DNA of 64,000 nucleotides from assembly GCF_025642135.1 (NCBI RefSeq), contig NZ_CP106793.1, forward strand, positions 124,001 through 188,000, in the 5' to 3' direction. The notes beneath the pieces were generated by a model that was not told the origin of the DNA, did no database searches, and worked only from the letters and a program-made list of their open reading frames with translations. Every line of letters starts with the position of its first letter. Within the stretch, counting starts at the first letter, position 1. Below, piece after piece: positions 7,149 through 16,181 of the stretch. The position numbers and the translations under genes were made by a program. Origin of the DNA: Streptomyces cynarae (lineage in GTDB: Bacteria; Actinomycetota; Actinomycetes; Streptomycetales; Streptomycetaceae).

Positions 7149-8180
7149 TTACGGGACGAGGACGACCTTGCCGCTGACCGTGCCGGATTCGGCCAGGCGC
7201 AGGGCCTCGGCGATGCGGTTGAGGGGCAGTTGGGCGGCGATGGCCGGGGTGATGTCACCGCGGTGCAGGGCGGTGAAGACCTCGGTGAGGTCGGCGCGCA
7301 GCCGGGCGCGGAACCGGTTCCTGAACAGGGCCTTGCCCGCCCAGACGTTGAAGAAGTAGGCGCGGCGGCGGCTGGGAAGGGCGTTCCACAGCCACACGCG
7401 GCCCAGGAGTTTGAGGACGGGCCACTGCTTGGAGCCCTCATCGTCGCGGGTGGAGGCGCTGCCGTAGGAGACGAGCGTGCCGCCGGGGGCGAGGAGGCGC
7501 CAGGAGTCGATGATGCTGCGGCCGCCGATGTGGTCGAAGACGGCGTCCACGCCGCCCGGGGCGAGTTCACGGACGCGGGCGGGGATGTTTTCGGTGCGGT
7601 AGTCGATCGGTGTCACTCCCGCTTCGCGCAGGGCGGCGTGGTGGCGCGCGGAGGCGGTACCGATCACCTGGACGCCCGCGGCGTGGGCGAGCTGGACCAG
7701 AACCGAGCCGACTCCCCCGTTGGCGCCGTGCACCAGGACCGTCTGCCCGGCGCGTACGCGGGCCTTGCGGTGCAGCATCTGCCAGGCCGTGATGCCGTTG
7801 ATCACCACGGTCTCCGCCTGCGCCGCACCGATCCCGTCCGGGACCGGCACCAGGTCAGCGGCGTCGACGACCACGTGAGTGGCCCATCCCCCGACCTTGA
7901 GCAGTGCGGCCACCCGGGTGCCGGCGAGGCCCGACGGGACGCCGTCGCCGGTCGCCATGACGGTGCCGACCAGGTCGTAGCCGGGGACGAACGGGAAGTG
8001 CGGCTGGTCGTAGTAACGGCCGCGGCGCATCTGCTGCTCGGCGAAGGACACACCGGTCGCCTCCATGCGAACCACGACCTGGCCCGGACCGGCTGCAGGA
8101 ACGGCCCCTTGCCGCAGCTGCAGCCCCTCCGGCTCGACCTTGCCCGGCAGCACGACCTCGACCATTGCTCCAGCGTTCAT
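7149..8180 (-). CDS. Medium-chain zinc-independent quinone oxidoreductase-type reductase
   Basis: A 343-residue MDR-superfamily reductase (zeta-crystallin/QOR group). The N-terminal GroES-like domain has GVSFAEQQMRRG and PFVPGYDLVGTV. The cofactor-binding domain has VLVHGANGGVGSVLVQLA (an AxxGxxG-type NADPH site). No zinc ligands are apparent. It probably reduces quinones or enones with NADPH in the cytosol. ATG 8180 is chosen because GGAGGT lies just upstream. A TetR regulator is divergent from it, and the gap holds two 19-bp repeats, so substrate-responsive repression is likely. The SRPBCC gene follows on the same strand. Confidence 0.85.
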   Translation of the reverse strand: MNAGAMVEVVLPGKVEPEGLQLRQGAVPAAGPGQVVVRMEATGVSFAEQQMRRGRYYDQPHFPFVPGYDLVGTVMATGDGVPSGLAGTRVAALLKVGGWATHVVVDAADLVPVPDGIGAAQAETVVINGITAWQMLHRKARVRAGQTVLVHGANGGVGSVLVQLAHAAGVQVIGTASARHHAALREAGVTPIDYRTENIPARVRELAPGGVDAVFDHIGGRSIIDSWRLLAPGGTLVSYGSASTRDDEGSKQWPVLKLLGRVWLWNALPSRRRAYFFNVWAGKALFRNRFRARLRADLTEVFTALHRGDITPAIAAQLPLNRIAEALRLAESGTVSGKVVLVP

Positions 8181-8224
8181 GACGACCTCCATCGACCCAA
8201 CCAGCGCAGTTAGTGACTGGCGCT

Positions 8225-8288
8225 TTCGTTAGAAGTTATAACTCGCCGATGGAGTGACGGTCAAGAGCGTTCGTAATAGGGTCTAACT
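8225..8288. promoter_or_regulatory. Two 19-bp operator-like repeats between reductase and TetR genes
   Basis: TTCGTTAGAAGTTATAACT at 8225-8243 and TTCGTAATAGGGTCTAACT at 8270-8288 share TTCGT-n-A-n-A-n-G-nnn-TAACT in direct orientation, starts 45 bp apart. The first contains the 10-bp palindrome AGTTATAACT (8234-8243). They lie in the divergent gap, where a TetR protein would repress both genes. Confidence 0.55.
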
Positions 8289-8354
8289 GAGAGCACGCGT
8301 CGAGCTCGCCCGGATCCCCAGGAGCCGGTGATCACATGCGAAAGGGATGAGCAC

Positions 8355-9020
8355 ATGACAGTCGCTGGCAAGGAGACACCCCGCGAGCGCTACCGAGCCC
8401 AGGTCAGGGCGGAGATCAAGGAGCGCGCCTGGGAGCAGATCGCCGCCGCCGGGGCACCGGGGCTGTCCCTGAACGCCATCGCCAAGCAGATGGGCATGAG
8501 CGGCCCCGCGCTCTACCGGTACTTCGCCAGCCGGGACGAGCTGATCACCGAACTGATCCGCGACGCCTACCGCAGCCTCGCCGACACCATCCGCACCACC
8601 GCCGCGTCAGGCGCCGATCTGGCCGGCCTCGGGCACGCACTGCGTACCTGGGCACTGGACGACCCCCAGCGCTACTTCCTCATCTACGGCACACCGGTCC
8701 CCGGCTACCACGCACCCGACGACGTCACCGCGATCGCATCCGAGATCATGCAAGCTCTCCTCGACACCGCCCAGCCGAACGGCAACGCCGTGGTCACCGT
8801 GGACGACGGCCACCCCGACACCCATTTGGAAGCCCACCTCGCCCAGCACCGGCAATGGGCGGCCGACCACCCCGCGCCCCCGGCCGCCCTGCGCCGCGCC
8901 CTGCTCTTCTGGACCCGCCTGCACGGCGTCCTGTCCCTGGAACTGGCAGGCCACTTCGCCGGCATGGGTCTCGACCCCGCCGAGCTGTACGAAAACGAAC
9001 TGGCGCACCTGACGCGCTAG
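8355..9020 (+). CDS. TetR/AcrR-family regulator
   Basis: A 221-residue regulator. The N-terminal HTH (LNAIAKQMGMSGPALYRYFASRDELI, about 35-60) is followed by a TetR_C_13-type ligand domain (GHALRTWALDDPQRYFLIYGTPVPGY). ATG 8355 (MTVAGKE) sits behind AAAGGGATGAG and is preferred over the upstream ATG at 8328. It is divergently transcribed from the quinone-oxidoreductase gene, its probable target. Confidence 0.85.
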   Translation: MTVAGKETPRERYRAQVRAEIKERAWEQIAAAGAPGLSLNAIAKQMGMSGPALYRYFASRDELITELIRDAYRSLADTIRTTAASGADLAGLGHALRTWALDDPQRYFLIYGTPVPGYHAPDDVTAIASEIMQALLDTAQPNGNAVVTVDDGHPDTHLEAHLAQHRQWAADHPAPPAALRRALLFWTRLHGVLSLELAGHFAGMGLDPAELYENELAHLTR

Positions 9021-9205
9021 TGCTGTGACCGCGTAGACACCTCTGGCGTCCAACTCGTCAATCCGAGCAGCTGTGGGCGCCGGGGAATCGAAACAGATCG
9101 GCTTGCCGTCTTGGCTTGCGTGCGCATCTCGAGTCACGCAAGAGTGCGGTTGACGCGGAGCTTGGAGCTCACGGCGTCGGGACGGGGGACAGATAGGTGT
9201 GTGGG

Positions 9206-9733
9206 ATGGATCTGGCCGCCAAGGAGTCGGCGATCGCCCGCTTTCTCCACGAGTACCCGCGGGCAGCCGATGCCGGCCATGAGCATCCTGCCCTCCACGG
9301 GTGTGAGGAGGTCCGCTGGTCCGAGTTTCCGGGGTGTCCCGCCGCGATCCCGGTACTGCTGCATGCCCTTCTCGATCGGGCTGCCGCGGCCGAGGCTCAG
9401 CGCGTGCTCACCAACGCCCTGTTCAGCATCGCCGAGATGAACGCGGGCATGCCGGAAGTCCTGCCGTTTCTGCTTCGCCTCGCAGGCGACCCGCAGGCTC
9501 CCGAACGGTCGGGGTTGCTGGAACGTCTGGTCCTAGTCGCCGAGTTCTCCGAGCCGATTGAGGTCGGCAACGAGGCCATGATGCTGTGGTTCGGCAGCGA
9601 AAGCGATCACCCTGAGCGTGAGCAGTGCAGGGCTGTGTTCGCGGAATACGCGAGTGTGGTGGCGATGCTGCCGGAGGGCCTGATCAACGCTGCCGATCAG
9701 GCGAAGCTCCGGCAGGCCGCCGGTCTCGTGTGA
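9206..9733 (+). CDS. Hypothetical helical protein
   Basis: A protein of about 175 residues, predicted to be almost all alpha-helical (ESAIARFLHEYP, AIPVLLHALLDRAAAAEAQRVL, EVLPFLLRLAGD), suggesting HEAT-like or similar helical repeats. I do not recognise a named family. Similar small helical proteins in Streptomyces often sit alone. ATG 9206 is chosen; an earlier in-frame GTG at 9197 is possible. No operon partner is evident: a TetR gene ends upstream and an IS110 remnant lies downstream. Confidence 0.6.
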   Translation: MDLAAKESAIARFLHEYPRAADAGHEHPALHGCEEVRWSEFPGCPAAIPVLLHALLDRAAAAEAQRVLTNALFSIAEMNAGMPEVLPFLLRLAGDPQAPERSGLLERLVLVAEFSEPIEVGNEAMMLWFGSESDHPEREQCRAVFAEYASVVAMLPEGLINAADQAKLRQAAGLV

Positions 9734-9744
9734 GGTTTCCGCAT

Positions 9745-9990
9745 TCAGGCCACCTGCGCGACCGCAGAGGCTGAGAGTGGAAAGGCCACCGCCTCAGCGA
9801 AGCGGCGGCCGTGCTGAAGGCAGTGGTAGAGCTGGCCGAGCATGCGGTTGAAGAGGTTGGCGCCGGGCAGCCGCATGCCAGTCCCCGTGGTCGTCGCGAC
9901 GGCGCCGATAATGGGCCTTGGCGCCGGATCAGGCGCTGATTCGCGGAGAAGGCCCAGAGGTAACCGGCTGGCTTCCTCCGGCGCCGCGTC
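9745..9990 (-). pseudogene. Second IS110-family transposase, C-terminal remnant
   Basis: The minus strand gives AKAHYRRRRDDHGDWHA, then after a frame change NLFNRMLGQLYHCLQHGRRF, the conserved end of many Streptomyces IS110 transposases, stopping at 9745-9747. Upstream, LWAFSANQRL in another frame matches the preceding region. A TGA and at least two frame changes show it is dead. It is a different subgroup from the copy at 2067-5726. Confidence 0.65.
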
Positions 9991-9996
9991 CCCGGG

Positions 9997-10179
9997 CTAT
10001 TGGCCCACCGGAGTCGTCGTGGCCAGCTTCCACCCGGTTCCGGAACACTCGTGCGGCACCGGCGGAAACCGATCCCCCTGCACATCCGTGGACCAGCTAT
10101 GCCCGCAGGCGGTGTCGCACTCGTACATGCCGGTTTCGGGCACCACCTCGCCGGGACGGTACACCATGTCGTTGTTCAT
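9997..10179 (-). CDS. Small conserved YjzC-like protein
   Basis: A 60-residue protein (MNNDMVYRPGEVVPETGMYEC...). The pattern YRPGE-x-VPETGMYEC-x-GH-x-W-x-FPP-x-P-x-C-x-GxGW is typical of small actinobacterial proteins related to YjzC. The cysteines may bind a metal. ATG 10179 is chosen over a longer frame because the conserved motif begins at YRPG. The DNA just upstream (about 10180-10215) is very similar to 39757-39800, upstream of a damaged copy of the same kind of gene. Confidence 0.6.
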   Translation of the reverse strand: MNNDMVYRPGEVVPETGMYECDTACGHSWSTDVQGDRFPPVPHECSGTGWKLATTTPVGQ

Positions 10180-10311
10180 ACCCGACGTATAAGCCCGGGT
10201 CGTCAAGCCCACCACTGGGCATCGTTGCCGCTTGCCCACCCAAGGGCCGCTGCCGCGGTGGAAGGAGACGGCGAGTGGCCTGTCCTCCCGCTCTGGTTCC
10301 GCGCCGGCCCG

Positions 10312-11398
10312 CTACGCGGCCGTCTTCTTCCGGCGGCGCCCGGCCCGGGCAAGGGCATCGACCAGGTCATCATGGCTCATCTTCGACCGGCCAGAGATGC
10401 CCTCCTCACTGGCGCGCTGATACAACTCCGTCTTGCTCAGCTGCCGCAACTCACGCTTCCCCGGGCCCCGCCCCCGTGCCGTGGCGGACGTGCTCGCCTG
10501 CTCGCGCTGGGCCGTCCTGGCCGTGGTCTTCTTCTTCGGTCTCCCCGCGGCCTTCTGCACCGGCTTCCGGGTCGTACTCTTCTTGTCCCTCCGCTCGCCC
10601 GGTGCCTTGTCTCTCGAGGTGCGGGTCTGTTCGACGCTGCGCTGCAGGGCTTCCATCAGGTCGGTGACGTTGGTGGCCTGCGGCGGGGCTTCCTCGCTGA
10701 CGATCTCCTTGCCCTTGGTCTTGGCGTCGACCAGCTCCTTGACCTTCTCTTCGTAGGTGTCGTGGTAGTCCTTGGGGTTCCAGTCGATGGACAGTGCGCC
10801 GATCAGCTGGCGGGCGGTGTCCAGCTCCCTGCCCTGGGCGTCGCCGCGGCCGGGCAGCACCGGCAGCTCCTGGTGCGGGTCGCGGACCTCGTCGGCCCAG
10901 TGCAGCGTGTGGAGCACCAGCACCTCTTCCTGCGCGCGCAGGGCGACCAGGTACTGCTTGCCGCGCATCACGAACGTGGCGACGCCAGTCTTGTTTTCCT
11001 TCTCCAGCGCGGCCCGCAGCAGCGCGTAGACCTTGGTGTACTCCTCGCCCTTGGGTGCGAGGTAGTAGATCTTGTCGAAGTACACCGGCTCGACCTGCTC
11101 GAGGTCGACGAAGCCGCTGATCTCGATGACCTGGGACTTGCCCGGCGCAATGTCGTCCAGCTCGTCGGGTTCGACGATCACGTAGTCGCCGCCGCCCAGG
11201 TCGTAGCCCTTGACGATGTTCTCGTAGTCCACCTCCTTGCCCGTTCTCTCGTTCACCCGCTGGTAGCGGACGCGGGTCGGAGGTGCCGCGCTGCAGCTGG
11301 TGGAAGTGGACCGTGTGGTCCTCCGTGGCGGTGAACAGCTGGACCGGCACCGTGACCAGCCCGAAGGTGAGCACCCCGCTCCAGATCGCTCGCGCCAT
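10312..11398 (-). pseudogene. ku: Ku protein, single-base frameshift
   Basis: Bacterial Ku is a DNA-end-binding homodimer of non-homologous end joining and recruits LigD-type ligases. The 5' frame from ATG 11398 gives the Ku N-terminus MARAIWSGVLTFGLVTVPVQ and HFHQLQRGTSD. The conserved continuation RVRYQRVNERTGKEVDYENIVKGYD is in the next frame. GGG at 11274-11276 has one base too many, and removing it makes the whole 361-residue frame continuous. The C-terminus is long and lysine-rich, ending in a SAP-like segment (LSKTELYQRASEEGISGRSKMSHDDLVDAL), as in Streptomyces Ku. Either recent inactivation or a sequencing error is possible. A ligase scrap lies nearby at about 11920. Confidence 0.85.
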
Positions 11399-11429
11399 CG
11401 CTCATCCCTGCCCTTTCATTTCGTTTGCC

Positions 11430-11792
11430 TCAGGCTTTGTGCTGTGTCTGTTCGGCGAGCTTGCGGGCGTGGGCGGCGGTGTCCTTGGACCGGCGCCGGG
11501 CCCCGCGGACGGCCCGGTCAGCGACCCGGGTGTGGTCGCGGGCCTTCCGGGCGGCCTTCCGGGCCCGTTGCCTCTCGCGTTCGGCGTCCTGAAGCTGCCG
11601 GGACAGGTCGGTGACGCGCTGCTCGGCCTGCTGCTGCTCTTCCTCCGCCCGGTGCTGCTTCTCTTCCACGGTGGCCAGCTCCGCTTCCCGGTCGTGGAGC
11701 TCCTGCTCGGCGTCCGCGGCCTGCTGACGGGCCCGCTCCAGGCGCTCCTGCTGCTCACGGCGACGTGCGCGCGCCGCATCCAGATCGGCCAC
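11430..11792 (-). CDS. Coiled-coil protein upstream of ku
   Basis: A 120-residue, highly charged protein built of Glu/Arg/Gln/Ala heptads throughout (RRREQQERLERARQQAADAE and following), predicted as one long coiled coil. No domain is recognised. It lies 31 bp upstream of ku on the same strand and may be cotranscribed. It could be a real helper gene or the end of a larger lost gene, since the DNA upstream is scrap. Confidence 0.5.
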   Translation of the reverse strand: MADLDAARARRREQQERLERARQQAADAEQELHDREAELATVEEKQHRAEEEQQQAEQRVTDLSRQLQDAERERQRARKAARKARDHTRVADRAVRGARRRSKDTAAHARKLAEQTQHKA

Positions 11793-11859
11793 CTCGCCGA
11801 CGGGTTCGGTGCGGCGCGCAGCTGCGGGCGGTGCGGACTGTCGGGAGAGAGTGGGGAAG

Positions 11860-12030
11860 CCGGCCGGGGCGGCCAGCGGCTTGGTCAGACGGCCCTTCGC
11901 CCACTGCTGGGCCGCCTGGGGCGCCCGGACCGCTGCCGAGTGGCCGACTCACTTCGTCGCCTTCGATCTGCTGCGGCTGTCCGGGACCGACCAGCCGTGG
12001 TCGGGGCTGCGCGCGGTGCGGCTGGAGGCG
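11860..12030 (+). pseudogene. ATP-dependent DNA ligase fragment
   Basis: The plus strand encodes EWPTHFVAFDLLRLSGTD, a stretch characteristic of the nucleotidyltransferase domain of actinobacterial LigD/LigC-type ATP-dependent ligases (the VAFDLL strand). It is short, lacks the KYDG-type active site and dissolves on both sides. Its proximity to ku suggests the remains of an NHEJ gene pair. Confidence 0.6.
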
Positions 12031-12690
12031 TGGTCGGCCTCGTGGTCGGGGTTCGTGGTCGCCCCGACCGTGATGGCTCGGCCGATGTTCGGCAGTGGCG
12101 TCCGGGCGGGTGTTTTTCCCTCGCGTACGCGGGCGCAGCCCTAGCGGTGCGCGCTCAACTTGCCTGTTTCCAGGGGGTATTGATCTGTCATGTTCTGTCC
12201 GCCGACCCAAGGCGAACGAGCGAGAGGTGATCTCATGCGACAAACCGAGTACGAGCGAGCCAGGCCGCCAAGCGCCTGGAGGTGCCCGCGGCCGCGTCCG
12301 ATGGGCGCGGCACATCGGGCTCATCACGGCCCCGGACGCCACCTCCTGGCATTGGTCAGGGGCCACTGACGACGCCCACGATGGCGAGGCTGCCGAGTCA
12401 AGACCAAAGACCGGCGAAGAGGAGAGCGCTGATTGAGTCGCCCCATGCCCGCCCTCACCGGCTTCGGCAGGGGACTCGCGGGCGCCATATTAGGAGTCGT
12501 GTCGTCTCCGCGGGCCGCCGCTCCGACGCCTCACCTCGCTCACACCGACGTGATGTGTGTCGCCGTACGCGCGGCCGAGGTCCTCTTGAGCCATCGATGC
12601 CCCACATGCGGTATCGCAGCCGCCCACCCGGGTACCCGAATCAGAAAAAATCGGGAGGAATCACCGTGGAGGTGAGGGGTAATAGCTCTG
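12031..12690. other. No intact gene, scrap DNA
   Basis: Several overlapping open frames exist on both strands, but none shows a recognisable domain, a ribosome-binding site or consistent codon use. The plus-strand segment YERARQAAKRLEVP at about 12250-12290 could be part of a lost gene. I annotate nothing here. Confidence 0.5.
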
Positions 12691-12693
12691 CCC

Positions 12694-12800
12694 GTGCGAC
12701 GCACCCCAGGACGACTCGCGCCGCGGTTCCCGGGCTGGACCACGGACCCGCTGGCCGAGTTCGACGACCTGTTCGGCCGCATGAGCACGCCGAGCATGAG
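12694..12800 (+). pseudogene. Hsp20/alpha-crystallin N-terminal fragment
   Basis: GTG 12694 opens VRRTPGRLAPRFPGW followed by DPLAEFDDLFGRM, the typical N-terminus of actinobacterial Hsp20 small heat-shock proteins. The alpha-crystallin domain that should follow is absent. After the Met near 12781 the sequence becomes unrelated. Confidence 0.55.
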
Positions 12801-13088
12801 CGTGCCTGCGAATGCGATCCGAACTACGGCACACCACCAGCGCCCCTTGCTGCTGCGACCTTCACAGTGCGTCTCCCTGGCTTCTCCGGCGATACGGTCA
12901 GAGCCAGCATCCATGTCGATAGCACCGGAGCACTGACGATCGACGGCACCGGCCCCCTCGCCGACTTGGACCTGCTGGGCCGGCTCGACTCCCGCGAAGT
13001 GATCGACGCTATCGAGAATCTGGTCAGCCGGCAGGTCGAGCGACCCCCGGCAGTCGGAGCTGAAGCTCCCACAGGTCGAAATTCCTGA
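12801..13088 (+). other. Unassigned reading frame
   Basis: One plus-strand frame carries TFTVRLPGFSGDTVRASIHV and LDLLGRLDSREVIDAIENLV, which look like real protein, ending at 13088. No credible start is visible and the upstream part of the same frame is nonsense. It may be the 3' remainder of an unknown gene joined to the Hsp20 fragment. Confidence 0.35.
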
Positions 13089-13409
13089 GCCTGGTGCCGC
13101 GCAAGCCCGGGCCTCACCGCACCGCATTGCTGGCGCGCGCCAGCAATGTTTGGGGGCCATCCCTCGATCCCTGCGAACACAACGGCGATGACCACCCACC
13201 CAACAGCTGAACTACCCCAACCTGCCATGAAGCCCCGGGCTGCTCCCCTCTCGCAACCCACGGCCTCGATCCGGTGGGCGCGCTGGCGCCGGTCGACTGC
13301 CAGCAGGGGAGCTGATTGGTACTGCCACCCCGTTGTTGTCCGGACAACGTCCGTGAGCCTTTTCAACTTCAAGGCCGGGTTGGAGATCGGCTCGTGTAGC
13401 CTCCGGGGC
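13089..13409. other. Intergenic, no gene seen
   Basis: About 320 bp before the amidohydrolase. A palindromic GGCGCGCGCC lies near 13130. The open frame that continues into the amidohydrolase has no start site or family similarity here. Confidence 0.4.
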
Positions 13410-14597
13410 ATGTCTTCCGCGCTGGACCACGCGATGATCGACAAGATTGCGGCCGAGATCGACGATGAGCTGATCAGGATGCGCCGCGACATCCACCGGC
13501 ATCCCGATCTTGCCGGTGAGGAGCGGCGCACATCAGCACTGGTCGCCGAGCGGCTTCGCGCCGCGGGTCTGGCCGTCGTAACCGGCGTGGGCGGCCATGG
13601 TGTGGTGGCGGTGCTCGACGGTGCGGGTGAGGGCCCGACCGTCGCCTACCGGGCCGACATGGACGCGGTCGACGACGACGAGCTGTTCGACTGTGCCTTC
13701 GCCTCGCAGGTCCCGGGGGCGGCCCACCTGTGCGGCCACGACCTGCACACGGCGATCGGGGTGGGTATCGCCATGGTTCTCGCACGGTTGCGGAAGCGGC
13801 TGAACGGCCGGGTCGTCTTCGTCTTCCAGCCGGCCGAGGAGTCGTGCGAGGGCGCCCGGGCGATGATCGAGGACGGGGTCCTGGAGCGGACCGCGCCGCG
13901 GGAGATCTACGCGCTGCACTGCGGCCCTCTTCCTGTCGGCACGTTCGCGGCCGGGCCGGGGCAGCCGGGGCAAGACCGCTTCCGGATCGAGCTGGCGGGG
14001 CCGGGCGCCGCCGACGACGCCAAGCGGCTCGTCGCCATGATCGACGGATTGTCGACTGTCGGGCGCCCGCAGACGCCCGGACAGCTCCAGCAGCTCATGG
14101 ACGACATGCAGACCCCGGACGGCCCGCTGGCACGCTTTGTCTACGCCCTGTCCCATTCGAGCTCGGGCGATGATGGCGCGCGAGTGCACGCCTATCTGCG
14201 GGCCTGGCCCGATGACCGGTACACCGAGATCCGCGACGAGGTGCAGCGCTGGGTGGATGCGATCCCCGGTGCGCGGGTGCAGTTCACCGAGCAGCCGTTT
14301 CCCGCCATGGTGTCCTCGCCGGACCTCAGCGCGGCGGCAGCCACGTACCTGCGAGGCGCCCTGGGCGAGGACGCGGTCACGGTGCTGCATGCCGCGTATC
14401 CGTTCAACGGCGAGGACTTCGCGTACTTCCTGCACCAGGTGCCCGGAGCGATGTTCTACCTCGGCGTCGCCAACCCGGAAGCGGGCATCAACGGGCTCCC
14501 CCACTCCCCGGACTTCGCTGCCGACGAGCACGCGATCGGGATCGGGGTCCGCGCGATGGCGGGGTTCCTGTCACACCGTCTCGATGCCCTCGCCTGA
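13410..14597 (+). CDS. M20-family amidohydrolase
   Basis: A 395-residue metal-dependent amidase/peptidase of the M20 (hippurate hydrolase/IAA-amino-acid hydrolase) group. Visible features are RRDIHRHPDLAGEE, the metal-site pieces YRADMDA and LCGHDLHTA (His, Asp), FQPAEESCEGARAM (Glu), and the C-terminal NGEDFAYFL ligand. The start at ATG 13410 (MSSALDH) gives the normal N-terminus, 10-20 residues before the first helix. The central lid domain (about 190-310) has a loop richer in Asp and Gln than usual. The expected reaction is release of an acyl group or amino acid from an N-acyl compound. It stands alone. Confidence 0.85.
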   Translation: MSSALDHAMIDKIAAEIDDELIRMRRDIHRHPDLAGEERRTSALVAERLRAAGLAVVTGVGGHGVVAVLDGAGEGPTVAYRADMDAVDDDELFDCAFASQVPGAAHLCGHDLHTAIGVGIAMVLARLRKRLNGRVVFVFQPAEESCEGARAMIEDGVLERTAPREIYALHCGPLPVGTFAAGPGQPGQDRFRIELAGPGAADDAKRLVAMIDGLSTVGRPQTPGQLQQLMDDMQTPDGPLARFVYALSHSSSGDDGARVHAYLRAWPDDRYTEIRDEVQRWVDAIPGARVQFTEQPFPAMVSSPDLSAAAATYLRGALGEDAVTVLHAAYPFNGEDFAYFLHQVPGAMFYLGVANPEAGINGLPHSPDFAADEHAIGIGVRAMAGFLSHRLDALA

Positions 14598-14802
14598 GCT
14601 GCACCCGGTCGGCCAGGCAGCGCACCTCGCCAACGTGAGATGCAAAAATGCTCGCTGCCCGCGCAATGTCCTCGCGTGTGCCCATCGCGTTCCCCTCCCT
14701 GGCCTGCACGTATGACAGGGCTCACCCGCGTCCGGCGGATGGGTCCTGACGCGTCACACGCCCGGCTCGGCCCCGTCGGACACCGATGCCACCGGCAGCA
14801 GG

Positions 14803-15018
14803 TCACGAGTCCGAATGGACAGTACCGACGGCCGTCGGCTGCCGTGAGTCGTGGGGTGTCCTGGCGCGGTCGATGCATGGGACGCACGCGAACAGCTGAA
14901 CGTCGGCGCGGTCGCCCACCAGCCGCGTGACCGCTGCCTCGCTACCGCAGACGAGGCAGGCGCGGTCGTCCGCCTGCGCGGGCGTCAACTGCTCCGCGAT
15001 GGGTACGGTGCTGCTCAT
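14803..15018 (-). CDS. Small CxxC-pair protein
   Basis: A 71-residue protein with two CxxC pairs (CLVC at about 21 and CVPC at about 45) separated by 24 residues, the layout of a small zinc ribbon. No family name is recalled. Similar short proteins are common and uncharacterised in Streptomyces. ATG 15018 gives MSSTVPIAEQ. Confidence 0.5.
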   Translation of the reverse strand: MSSTVPIAEQLTPAQADDRACLVCGSEAAVTRLVGDRADVQLFACVPCIDRARTPHDSRQPTAVGTVHSDS

Positions 15019-15351
15019 GATCTGGACTCCTTGATCGGAAGGTGTTTCGGATCAAGGCCCGTTCCGATGTTCACGGCACCGGTACGGGCCGTCTCGTCTC
15101 CAGGACGGAGACCGGACGCGAGTCGGGGGCCGCGTGCCCTGCAGGGCACAGTGAGCCTTTTCTCCATCCTTAGTGGTCGGCTCCAGAAGTCCTTCGAGGG
15201 TTGACGTCGGAGTCCAAGCAGTGCTGGGCAGCTGCCAGGGTTCTCAACCGGCATCGTCTCAACGAGCGACTGATCCCAAGGTCTGACGTCTCGGTGAGGT
15301 TGGACTCTGCGCAGGGGTCACGCCTCAGAATGTTGTAGGTACGCTCCGCTG
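15019..15351. other. Intergenic with a dispersed repeat
   Basis: No gene is seen. Positions 15170-15205 (CCTTAGTGGTCGGC then AAGTCCTTCGAGGGTTGACG) closely match 48363-48398. The repeat could be the end of an insertion sequence or a shared regulatory segment. Confidence 0.45.
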
Positions 15352-16038
15352 GTGTCGAAGAAGCAGGAGAAGAAGTTCCGCTCCGCGGCCCGCGCCGCTG
15401 GCGCGGGCATCGTTGTCGAGAAGGCGTCACGGGCGGCGGTTCCGGCCGAGACAGCCCGTCGTCACCTACACGTGGGTGCTGTAGTTCTCGGGGGGGCCGT
15501 AGGGGGCGCCATCGTTGTGCCTGCGCTCTTGGAGCGATTCGGGGTAATGCGGTCCGGTGCGTGGGTGCCCGCCATGTTCGCGGGGTTGGCTTTGGCGCTG
15601 GGATTTCCGCTCCTGTACACGACGTTTCGTTCGGTACGGCACGGCCCTGGTTGGCAGCTTCTGACTGCTCGGACTGTCACGGGCGACCGCACGGTCGATC
15701 TGAGCAAGCTGACGCAGATACGTCGAGTTCGTGTCCCCAGCAAGGCCGGCTGGTTGGACGAGTTCTGGATCAAGGACTGCCGGGACGTCGTCCTCCTTGT
15801 AGACAAGGAGGTACTCATGGGTCCCATAGGGCAGGCGATGGTTCACAGTTCGGGGATCTCAGGCTCACTGGGAACCGTGAAGATCTCTCGGCATGCGTCC
15901 GTCGGACTTGGCCTCAACGAGCCCTCGACTGCATACCGGGCAGCCCGCGCATGCGCAGATGCTCTTCTCGGGATCCTGATCCCCGGGGCAGTCGCCGCTC
16001 TTGGAGTCCTGGCCAGCTGGCTCATCAGATCAGCGTGA
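15352..16038 (+). CDS. Hypothetical membrane protein
   Basis: A 228-residue protein from GTG 15352. There are two adjacent hydrophobic segments at about 42-65 and 70-92 (LHVGAVVLGGAVGGAIVVPALL; GAWVPAMFAGLALALGFPLL), a soluble beta-rich part of about 100 residues (VDLSKLTQIRRVRVPSK, VVLLVDKEVLMGP) that recalls bacterial PH-like modules, and a third membrane segment at the C-terminus (LLGILIPGAVAALGVLASWLI). Function is unknown and no partner gene is evident. Confidence 0.6.
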   Translation: MSKKQEKKFRSAARAAGAGIVVEKASRAAVPAETARRHLHVGAVVLGGAVGGAIVVPALLERFGVMRSGAWVPAMFAGLALALGFPLLYTTFRSVRHGPGWQLLTARTVTGDRTVDLSKLTQIRRVRVPSKAGWLDEFWIKDCRDVVLLVDKEVLMGPIGQAMVHSSGISGSLGTVKISRHASVGLGLNEPSTAYRAARACADALLGILIPGAVAALGVLASWLIRSA

Positions 16039-16181
16039 GACACAGCCAAGGAGATTGGAGAGGGTGGTTGATGGCGCTATTTGAAATTCCCCACCGCTCG
16101 CTCTGACGATGGCCAGACCTGCTCACTTCGGTTCCCCACCCCGTGGGTGAGTTGGTCGGTGGATGGATGGTGCGTGAGGTG

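Noticed and set aside
10000..11334. Open frame of 444 codons opposite ku
   Set aside because: Antisense shadow of the ku frame. No recognisable protein.
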